A stretch of DNA of 64,000 nt, from NCBI RefSeq assembly GCF_000429185.2, contig NZ_AUBJ02000001.1:3658001-3722000 (forward strand), given 5' to 3'. Source of the DNA: Actinoalloteichus caeruleus DSM 43889 (lineage in GTDB: Bacteria; Actinomycetota; Actinomycetes; Mycobacteriales; Pseudonocardiaceae). Under the pieces are notes generated by a model, which had not been told where the DNA came from, did not search any database, and was given only the letters and a program-made list of their open reading frames with translations. Positions 41,839-51,901 of this stretch are shown in pieces; the stretch's first letter is position 1; the number at the start of each line of letters is the position of its first letter. The translations under genes and the position numbers were made by a program.

Positions 41839-43821
41839 TCACCAGGACCGGTACCGGAACGCGTGCTCGAAGGCGGCGTCCGGTGTCGCCTCCTGCTCGG
41901 CGTCCTCGGAGAGCTCCCTCCCCAGCTCGACCAGCTCGTCCACCGCCAACCGGGACAGGTAGGCGCCCTCGACGACCGGCCCGGCCAGCAGCTCGATCCC
42001 GGCGAGGTCCGGTCGTTCCTCGCGGGGAGCGCGGCGGCCCACCTCGCTCAGTTCCTCGTCGGCCAGGCGCAGCACGGGCGTGAGACGCTCCCGGACCTCC
42101 TGGGGGCGGAACGCGACGCCGCCGACGGCGGCCCGCAGGGCGTCCAGCGCCGCCCCCGCTCGGCGGGCGGCCTCCTCGGCGGACGGGCCGGCCTCCTCCA
42201 GCCGCGCTGGCAGCCCGAGCAGGTCCTGGGTGCGTCGCAGGGACCGCACGTAGGCACCGCGCAAGGCCCTGCGACCTTCCGAGGTGTCCCGTGCCCCGTA
42301 GGCGCCTCGCGTGAGTTCGCCGACCGCCAGCGCCGCCATCCGCGTGGTCCGGCCGACGTTCGGCAACGAACTGCTGGGCAGCACGAGGTAGCTGGCGTAG
42401 CCGAGGATCAGTGCCAGGGTGGCCCCGACGGCGGTGATCGCGCCGAAGCTGACCAGGACGGCCGCCACGGGCCGTTCGGTGGCCGGGACCTGGACGAGCA
42501 GCACGACGGCCACCACACCGGACATGAGCAGCGGGAAGCTGGTCCGCAGCACCGACACGCCGGCGATCATGGCGAAGAGCGCCACCGGGATGAGCACCCA
42601 CGGCCAGGGCAGCAGCGCGACCAGCCCGGCCGCGAGCGCGACACCGACGACCGAGGCCCCGGTCCGCTGCAGGCCCCCCTCCATCGTGTCGCGGGTGATC
42701 GGCTGGAGGACGAGGTAGAGCACCAGCAGCATCGGGGCCGCGGACGGCGTGTCCAGCCACAGGGTGATGAACATGCCTCCGGCGACCGCGAGCGCGCAGC
42801 GGAGCGAGTGCCGGAACAGGGAGGACCGGAAGGAGAGGTGCGCGGTCAGCACGCCGAGGGCGCGCAGCAGCACGCCCCGCCACGACGGCCTCGCCAACCG
42901 GTCCGGCTTCCGGTCGACCACGGCGCGGCGGACCCTGTCCAGGCCGGACCGCACCATCCCCACCGCGGGGGGCAGCTCCGCCCCGCGTTCCGCGAGCACC
43001 TTCGCCGCCGGGTCCAGCTTCGCCATCGCCGGTAGCCCGGTGCAGGCGGGGGCGGTGACGGCCGCCGCCAGCTCCCCAGCCACCAGCTCGGCGTCGCTGG
43101 CGATGGTGCGGAGCCTCCGCGCCTCGACCCCGGTCGACCTCGCCGCGCCGGCCAGCAGCATGGCCCGGCCGGCCCGGTACTCGGCGGCCCCCGCGAGCAC
43201 CTCACCCAGCCAGGCCCTGGTGCCGTCGGCTCGCCACACCCGGGCGGCGTCGTGCAGCCCGCCGGGGGTCTGGTCGGTGAGGGCCGCCGCCACGGCGGCT
43301 CGGGTGGGTCCGGACGGGTCGTCCTTGCCCGCGGCGATCCGGACCACGACGGCCAGCAGCACACCGCAGGCCCCGCCCGCCGCCAGGAACACCGGGTCCT
43401 GGCCCGCGCCCAGGCCGGTGGTCAGGGCGAGCAGGGTGGTGGTGGCCATGACCTGCCCGACCCGCAGGTAGCCGCTGCCCAGGGCGGGCAGCATGCCCGC
43501 CCCCAGGACGACCAGCGAGGCCACGACGATGGCCGGTGGCCCCTCCAGGGACGGCCCCACCGCGACGACGGCGGTGAGGAGCGGCCCCAACCACACCATC
43601 GCTCTCAGGTCGGCGCGCAGCGGCCCGACGCTCGCTCCGACGAGCGTGAGCACCGCCACGAGCCCACCGAGGACGGCCACCCGGTCCAGGCCGAGCGGCA
43701 CCGCGACGCCGGTGGCGAGTCCGACCGCCACGGCCGTCATCACGAGCTGCCGAACCGGCAGCTCCACGCTCAGGCGAGTTGACGGTCGCGACCGTATGCC
43801 TGTCAGCACCCAACCAACCAC
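41839..43821 (-). CDS. FUSC/aromatic-acid-exporter-like membrane protein
   Basis: Protein of 660 residues with two blocks of membrane helices (about residues 25-165 and 345-490), each followed by a cytoplasmic helical region. The second block is the FUSC-type domain (LRCALAVAGGMFITLWL, LQPITRDTMEGGLQRTGASVVG). Members are proposed efflux proteins for aromatic acids or fusaric acid, but substrates of actinobacterial copies are unknown. It splits the two thiamine gene groups and converges with thiG. GTG at 43821. Confidence 0.82.
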   Translation of the reverse strand: MVGWVLTGIRSRPSTRLSVELPVRQLVMTAVAVGLATGVAVPLGLDRVAVLGGLVAVLTLVGASVGPLRADLRAMVWLGPLLTAVVAVGPSLEGPPAIVVASLVVLGAGMLPALGSGYLRVGQVMATTTLLALTTGLGAGQDPVFLAAGGACGVLLAVVVRIAAGKDDPSGPTRAAVAAALTDQTPGGLHDAARVWRADGTRAWLGEVLAGAAEYRAGRAMLLAGAARSTGVEARRLRTIASDAELVAGELAAAVTAPACTGLPAMAKLDPAAKVLAERGAELPPAVGMVRSGLDRVRRAVVDRKPDRLARPSWRGVLLRALGVLTAHLSFRSSLFRHSLRCALAVAGGMFITLWLDTPSAAPMLLVLYLVLQPITRDTMEGGLQRTGASVVGVALAAGLVALLPWPWVLIPVALFAMIAGVSVLRTSFPLLMSGVVAVVLLVQVPATERPVAAVLVSFGAITAVGATLALILGYASYLVLPSSSLPNVGRTTRMAALAVGELTRGAYGARDTSEGRRALRGAYVRSLRRTQDLLGLPARLEEAGPSAEEAARRAGAALDALRAAVGGVAFRPQEVRERLTPVLRLADEELSEVGRRAPREERPDLAGIELLAGPVVEGAYLSRLAVDELVELGRELSEDAEQEATPDAAFEHAFRYRSW

Positions 43822-44789
43822 GACGAGAATGTTCCCTGATCAACTACACGAAGTGACCGCACCACACGCTCAGCGGGCAAGGACCACCCGAGAGTAGGAA
43901 AAGGTCTGGCCGACCGTCCTGCCGCCACGGCAACCCCCCGATCTCGTGCCGGGCCCCACCGCGCCATCCCCTGCCGCTCCCCGGGAGCGGCCCTCGGGCG
44001 CACGGGGCACCTGCTCTGTTATTGCCCCCGGAACGCGGAGCGTTACGGCGACGTCCACGGGAGGCGCCGGTGTCCCGGTGCCGCGCGGAGGCCCAGCGGG
44101 GAAGGGGTGACCGACGGGGGCGGCGGCGGGGCCGAGCCACCCCGTCCAGGGCCCTTCGCGGCGGGGACGGGGATGAGGCGCTCGACCACACCGCGCTTTC
44201 GCCCCACTCAGCGACGGTCCCTCCCCGTGGGGAGGACACGCGACAGGATCATGACCGCGTTGCCGGGACTTCACGCCGCGATCGGGCTACCCGATCGCCC
44301 GACCGGCGGACGGTACGGCGCGACCGGTGTGCGGTTGTGCGGCCCCGCGCACCCGCCGGCCGAACGCCCGGACCCCCGGAGCGGCTCTCGAGCCCTGGCC
44401 GGGAGACCGGCCGAGGCGGGTGGGGCGGGGGTGGTGGTAGGCGGCGCCACCGCCCGACCGGGCGGGGCCCCTCCGTTCACCGCCCGGCCCCGCGGCGCGC
44501 CCTCGCGCCCCACCGGGCGGCGGGGTCGGCGCCACGGGGAGCGGCCGGGGTGACCGGTGACGTCGGGCCGGGCCACCGGCTGACCGAGGCGGGCCCCGCG
44601 CCGAACACCACCAGAACGATCACCGGGAGTGATCATCGATCAGCCTTTGGTTGATCACCTGGCTGGCGGTAGGGCCTCGGGCACCCGCCCCGCCACGACC
44701 GGGGCCCCGGCACCGGGGCGGCCCGGCCGCCCCCAGCGGTGCCTACCCGGTGGGAGTCCCGGCGGGTCTTCCGGTGACGGGGGACGGAC
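43822..44789. other. Intergenic region without recognised gene
   Basis: Nearly 1 kb without a supported gene. Most is very GC-rich and gives only Arg/Pro/Gly-rich frames. AT-richer patches at 43800-43870 and 44600-44660 could be promoters. The second patch holds four GATC tetramers and a hairpin (GATCAC-N5-GTGATC, 44618-44634). Confidence 0.4.
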
Positions 44790-47414
<2,625 letters not shown>

Positions 47415-47781
47415 GTGTTCGGTTGTCTTCGGCCGAGGCTAACGGCCAGGCGCGGCACCCGTAAAGACCGCGATCGTGCGCGGCCGGGCCCGACCACGAG
47501 CCCAGCCGGTGCGCCGCACGGTCACGGCCGACCCGCCCTCGGGGCCGGCGGGCGGCACGGCGGCGCACCCGCCCCCGGCGCGACCGCCCGTCCGTCCGCC
47601 GTGGAGGAGCGGTGGCTGCCGGGACGCGCGGCGGCTGCCGGGCGCATCGGCGCGCGGAGGGACCCGGCCCCGGCCGGCGGGCCGAGGCGCTGCCCGGTGT
47701 CCCGCCGCCACCCGGCCCGCGCGGGGTACCCGCCATCGGGACCGGGACCGGCCCCAGCCCGCTGGAACGGAACGGGACCGA
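47415..47781. other. Intergenic region between def and the thiC leader
   Basis: About 370 bases without a supported gene. It is extremely GC-rich and frames give only Arg/Pro/Gly-rich products. The thiC promoter should lie near 47410-47460. Confidence 0.4.
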
Positions 47782-48354
47782 TCAGCTCTGCTCCCGCGCC
47801 GACTCGGTGGCGGGGTCCCACGACAGCCCGGGCCGTCCCCACTGGTTGGCCTTGAGCGCCCGTCGGGCCTCCCGCTTGTACCGGCCGATGAGCCGGTCCA
47901 CGTAGAGGTAGCCGTCGAGGTGGTCGGTCTCGTGCTGGAGGCAGCGCGCGAAGAACCCGGTTCCCTCGACCACCACGGGCTCGCCGTGCTGGTCCTGCCC
48001 GGTCACCTTCGCCCAGCGCGCCCGTCCCGTCGGGAACGCCTCACCGGGCACGGAGAGGCAGCCCTCGTAGTCGTCGTCGGGATCCGGCATCCCCTCGGGG
48101 ATCTCGGAGGTCTCCAGCACGGGGTTGGCGACCACGCCGCGGTGCCAGTCGCCCTCGTCGTCATGGCAGTGGTAGACGAAGATCCGGAGGTCGATCCCGA
48201 TCTGGTTGGCGGCGAGTCCGACACCCTCCGCCGCCGCCATCGTCTCGAACATGTCCTCGACGAGCCGGGCGAGTTCGTCGTCGAAGGTCTCCACCGGACG
48301 AGTCGGCTGGTGCAGCACGGGGTCGCCCGCGATCCGGATGGGGTGAACGGCCAT
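47782..48354 (-). CDS. def: Peptide deformylase
   Basis: Metalloenzyme of 190 residues that removes the formyl group from nascent proteins. All three family motifs are present: [16 protein letters not shown] (metal-ligand cysteine) and HETDHLDG (two metal-ligand histidines and catalytic glutamate). ATG at 48354. It diverges from the DUF3263 gene as in the M. tuberculosis Rv0429c-Rv0430 arrangement. Confidence 0.96.
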   Translation of the reverse strand: MAVHPIRIAGDPVLHQPTRPVETFDDELARLVEDMFETMAAAEGVGLAANQIGIDLRIFVYHCHDDEGDWHRGVVANPVLETSEIPEGMPDPDDDYEGCLSVPGEAFPTGRARWAKVTGQDQHGEPVVVEGTGFFARCLQHETDHLDGYLYVDRLIGRYKREARRALKANQWGRPGLSWDPATESAREQS

Positions 48355-48556
48355 GCTGGTGACCCTATGCGTTCGGTCCGAACGGGGGACACACCGGTCG
48401 GCCCGCTCCGCCGCCGCCGGCGCGCGCACGATCCTCGGACCAGGGGCGCGCCCGTTGGGAGAGCGTTGTCCCAGGGCAGGGCCATTCACCGAAGGAGTGC
48501 CGCCGCTGACCGCCCGCGTGTCGATATCGGCTGCTCGTGACGGGCTGACATGATGT

Positions 48557-48584
48557 AATGACACGGAATGACACGAGTGTCATT
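48557..48584 (+). promoter_or_regulatory. Three phased half-site operator upstream of the DUF3263 gene
   Basis: AATGACAC occurs at 48557-48564 and 48567-48574, and its complement GTGTCATT at 48577-48584. The spacing is exactly 10 bases each time, so all three half-sites face the same side of the helix; the last two form an 18-bp palindrome. It lies 43 bases before the start codon of the DUF3263 gene. The binding protein is not identified. Confidence 0.6.
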
Positions 48585-48626
48585 CGCTGGACGCCAGGAT
48601 CTCGGACCGTCAGGCGAGGAGCCCAG

Positions 48627-48926
48627 ATGGACGCCGCAGGGGAGGCTCTGCCACCCACGCCGGAGCCGGACTCTGGAGTCAGCGCTCTCGACCGCGCCAT
48701 CCTCGCATTCGAGAGCCAGTGGTGGAAGTACGCGGGCACCAAGGAGCAGGCGGTCCAGGAGTTGTTCGGAATGTCCCCGGAAGGCTACTACGAGCGACTG
48801 GACGTCCTGATCAACCTGCCGGCGGCGCGTCGTGCCGATCCCATGCTCGCCCGACGGTTGTCCCGCCTGCGAGGGAGCCGGCGCCGCGCCGGCACCGCGC
48901 GGGGGCTGGGTTTCGATCCCCAGTAG
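48627..48926 (+). CDS. DUF3263 domain protein (Rv0430-like)
   Basis: Small cytoplasmic protein of 99 residues. The DUF3263 core is clear: LDRAILAFESQWWKYAGTKEQAV and LFGMSPEGYYERLDVLINLP, which resembles a short helical DNA-binding-like module. The basic C-terminus (LSRLRGSRRRAG) would suit nucleic-acid contact. Its Mycobacterium relative is Rv0430, next to def and a LytR_C protein, exactly as here. ATG at 48627 follows AGGAG. Function is not established to my knowledge. Confidence 0.85.
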   Translation: MDAAGEALPPTPEPDSGVSALDRAILAFESQWWKYAGTKEQAVQELFGMSPEGYYERLDVLINLPAARRADPMLARRLSRLRGSRRRAGTARGLGFDPQ

Positions 48927-48977
48927 ACCAGGAATCCCCAGCGAGTCCAGACCACGATCGCCCTGGAGGCCCGTCCC

Positions 48978-49673
48978 GTGAGCAATGTCGATCCCGCTGG
49001 TTCGGCACGTCCGCTACGAATCGCCGCCATCGGCATGTTCGCGGTCGCGATCCTGGCCCTCGTCGTCGGAGTCGTCAGCCTGACCCAGGACGACGGTGAA
49101 CCGACCGCCGCGGAGAGCACGCTGACCTCCGGGGCTGGAACGTCGAGTGGCTCGCCGTCCCCGACCGGCCCGGCCCCGGAGTCCGGGTCCTCGTCTCCGG
49201 AGTCCTCGGAGGACGCCGACGAGACCGAGGGGCCCGAGGGGACGGCGGAGGGCGGCGCACCGGGGGACGAGCCCGGCGCGCCGGAGGGGACCGAGGGCTC
49301 CGAGGGGGGATCGGGGTCCGACTCCGAGGACGCCGGACCGGGATCGACCGCCTCCGGCGACGACGGCGGGGAGCTGCCGGAACTGCGGGTGTACAACAAC
49401 AGCACGGTGCGGGGCCTCGCGAACCGGGCCGCCGGCGACTTCCGCGACTCGGGATGGGACGTGTCGGAGGTGGGGAACTACTCGTCCGGCGTGATCCCCT
49501 CCACCACCATCTACTACCGGCCCGGCACCCCGGAGGAGCAGCTGGCCGGCGAGATCGGCGCCGCGTTCGGCATCCCCGTGGAGCCGAGGTTCGACGGCAT
49601 CCGGGACGCCGCCCCCGGGGTCATCGTCATCGTCACCAACAACTACGGGCAGACCTCGACCGATCCGAAGTAG
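48978..49673 (+). CDS. LytR_C domain membrane protein (VirR/Rv0431-like)
   Basis: Protein of 231 residues: short cytoplasmic start, one membrane helix (about residues 14-36), a long Glu/Ser/Pro/Gly-rich spacer (about 45-130) and a C-terminal LytR_C domain (ELRVYNNSTVRGLANRAAG, then WDVSEVGNYSS, TTIYYRPG and VIVIVTNNYG). The homologue in M. tuberculosis, VirR, affects cell-wall integrity and vesicle release. GTG at 48978. It follows the DUF3263 gene by 51 bases and is likely in the same operon. Confidence 0.85.
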   Translation: MSNVDPAGSARPLRIAAIGMFAVAILALVVGVVSLTQDDGEPTAAESTLTSGAGTSSGSPSPTGPAPESGSSSPESSEDADETEGPEGTAEGGAPGDEPGAPEGTEGSEGGSGSDSEDAGPGSTASGDDGGELPELRVYNNSTVRGLANRAAGDFRDSGWDVSEVGNYSSGVIPSTTIYYRPGTPEEQLAGEIGAAFGIPVEPRFDGIRDAAPGVIVIVTNNYGQTSTDPK

Positions 49674-49908
49674 ACCGGACGCCGACCCTCGGGACCAGGG
49701 CGGGACACACCGGCCCCGGCTCGGTTGGCGGCCGGGGGAGCCCGCCTCACCGAGGGGGTTGGGTGAGACGGGCATCCTCACGGTACCTCTGAACGGAGTA
49801 GCCGCGCCGACCCCGCGGTGACCCACCTGGCGCGTACCCGAGGTCACCCTCGCGCCAACGGGTGACCCGGGGCGGTCCGTGCCGGATACTCGCAGCCAGG
49901 AGGTGCCG

Positions 49909-50931
49909 ATGAACACTGCCGCGGAGTTCGTGCTCGGCCTCGACGTCGGGGGTACGTCCACCCGCGCCCTGCTCGCCGGCCTGGACGGCACGCGGGTGCG
50001 GGTGAGCCGCCGAGGTGGCGGCAACCCGAACGCGCACCCCCCGGAGATCGCCGTCCGGGAGGTCGGTGCCGCGATGCGCTCGGCCCTCGGTTCGCTCGAC
50101 CCGGGTCTGGTCCGGTACGTGGTCCTGGGCCTGGCGGGGGCGAGCAAGATGACCGACCCCAGGGTTCGGGAGCTGTTCGACGAGTCCTGGCGGTCGCTGG
50201 GACTCCGCTGCCCCGTCGACGTCATCGACGACTGCGAGGTCGCCTTCGCCTCGGCCACGGCGGAGCCGACGGGCAGTGTCGTGATCGCCGGCACCGGATC
50301 GGTGCTGGGAGCGGTCGACCAGGGTCGTCTCGTGCGGACGGCGGGTGGCCACGGCTGGTTGCTCGGCGACGAGGGGTCGGCGTTCTGGCTCGGGCGGGAG
50401 GCCGTGCGGCTCACCCTGCGCGAACTGGACGCGGACAGCCCCGGCGGGGCGCTGTCCCACGCCGTCCTCGCCGCGCTGGTGGTGGAGGTGCCGGGCGGTC
50501 TCCCCCCGGACAGGCGCGATCGCATCACGCTGAAGCAGCGGCTGCTGACGGCGGTCAACGGTCGGCCACCGATCGACCTGGCCGCCCTGGCGCCGCTCGT
50601 CGACACCTCGGTCGGGGAGGGGCACGCGCCGGCGGCGGAGATCGCGCGGGCGGGAGCCCTCGCGCTGGCCACCGGTCTGGCGCTCATCCGGCCCCCCTCG
50701 GACACGACGCCCCTCGTCATGGGCGGCAGCGTCCTCGGCGAGGGGACCTCGGTCGGGGCGGTCGTCCGGGCGGAACTGGCGCGCCGCTGGGGCGGCACTC
50801 CCCTGGCGGCGGGCGACGCCGCGGCCGGCGCGGCCTGGCTCGCGCTGAACCGGCTGGCCGGACGCCGTCAGGCGCGGATCACCCACCGCCGGCTGCTCGG
50901 CCACGACCAGGACCCGGTGCTCTCCCCCTGA
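49909..50931 (+). CDS. N-acetylglucosamine kinase-like protein (BadF/BadG/BcrA/BcrD ATPase family)
   Basis: Sugar-kinase-like protein of 340 residues of the ASKHA superfamily. The phosphate 1 motif is LGLDVGGTSTRALLA, the phosphate 2 segment is VVIAGTGSVLGAV, GGHGWLLGDEGSAFWLG is the N-acetylhexosamine kinase signature, and the adenosine motif is LVMGGSVLGEG. Members phosphorylate GlcNAc or glucosamine in aminosugar use and cell-wall recycling, in keeping with dasR in the window. No dre site is seen upstream. ATG at 49909 with AGGAGGTG. Confidence 0.85.
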   Translation: MNTAAEFVLGLDVGGTSTRALLAGLDGTRVRVSRRGGGNPNAHPPEIAVREVGAAMRSALGSLDPGLVRYVVLGLAGASKMTDPRVRELFDESWRSLGLRCPVDVIDDCEVAFASATAEPTGSVVIAGTGSVLGAVDQGRLVRTAGGHGWLLGDEGSAFWLGREAVRLTLRELDADSPGGALSHAVLAALVVEVPGGLPPDRRDRITLKQRLLTAVNGRPPIDLAALAPLVDTSVGEGHAPAAEIARAGALALATGLALIRPPSDTTPLVMGGSVLGEGTSVGAVVRAELARRWGGTPLAAGDAAAGAAWLALNRLAGRRQARITHRRLLGHDQDPVLSP

Positions 50932-50956
50932 CCAGGCGACGTCCCGGCACCACCGC

Positions 50957-51796
50957 TCAGCGCTCGGTGGCGCTCTCCTCCTGGCCACCGGGGCCGGCCA
51001 CCGCCGGTGAGGTCGCCTCGCGGCCGACGTCGGGGGAATACGGAGTGGATGGCTGCTGGTCGGCCAACGACCCGTTCCCGGCTCGGCCGCCGTCCCGGGG
51101 TGGCGGGGCGCCGGTACCTCCTTCCGCTTCCCGGGGGTGCCGGATCCCCGGGTGTTCGGTGGGAAGCGCGCGCCGCAGCACCCACCAGCTCACGGCGAGG
51201 CAGAGCGCCACCAACGGCCAGCTGAGCACCACCCGCGCGGTGAGCAGGGGGCCGACCAGCCCGGCCAACCAGAGGGGGAGGAACACGGCGACCCGCACGA
51301 GGTACTGGCAGACCCAGATCCAGCTCGCGAGGCTGTAGGCGCGCAACAGCGCCGGGTCCCGACGCCACCGGGTCCGCTGCCCGAGCACGCCCCCGACCAC
51401 CACGCCCAGCAACGGCCAGCGGATCAGGATGCTGGCCGCCCACACGACCACGCTGCCCACGTTCGACATCAGCTGCGCGAGGAAGAAGTCCTCCGGGCGG
51501 CCGGTGTACAGGGCGATCACCGTGGCGAGCCCGACACCGAGCAGCCCCAGCACGACGGCGCGGGGACGGTCGCCGCGCCGTAACCGCCACAGCGCCACGG
51601 CGAGTCCGACGACGAGGGCGGCGGCCGCGCCGGCACCCACCGACGAGTCCCCGAGGAACCACCCCCCGGCGAACGCGACCGCGGGCGCGGTGGCGTCCAG
51701 TGCCCCTCGGCGACCACCGAGCACGGCGGCCAGCGACTCCTGCTGCGCGGGCGCGGCCCTGACCTCGGCCACGTCCTCCCTCGGCTGCTCGGTCAC
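50957..51796 (-). CDS. DUF3159 integral membrane protein
   Basis: Protein of 279 residues with six predicted membrane helices (about residues 35-210) matching the DUF3159 pattern: GRRGALDATAPAVAFAGGW, the ALYTGRPEDFFLAQLMSN loop, and RVAVFLPLWLAG. The last ~70 residues are polar, Gly/Pro/Glu-rich and probably disordered. The GTG at 51796 follows GGAGG. Unknown function; DUF3159 genes are widespread in actinobacteria. It converges with the kinase-like gene and follows the SARP gene by 105 bases. Confidence 0.85.
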   Translation of the reverse strand: MTEQPREDVAEVRAAPAQQESLAAVLGGRRGALDATAPAVAFAGGWFLGDSSVGAGAAAALVVGLAVALWRLRRGDRPRAVVLGLLGVGLATVIALYTGRPEDFFLAQLMSNVGSVVVWAASILIRWPLLGVVVGGVLGQRTRWRRDPALLRAYSLASWIWVCQYLVRVAVFLPLWLAGLVGPLLTARVVLSWPLVALCLAVSWWVLRRALPTEHPGIRHPREAEGGTGAPPPRDGGRAGNGSLADQQPSTPYSPDVGREATSPAVAGPGGQEESATER

Positions 51797-51901
51797 GCCT
51801 CCAGCCTGCCCGATCCGGTCCGGCGGGACCACGCCTGGTCCGTCACGTCCGGGTCCCGCCCTCCCCTCGGGGACGCGCCGGCACGTCGTCGACTCGCGCC
51901 G

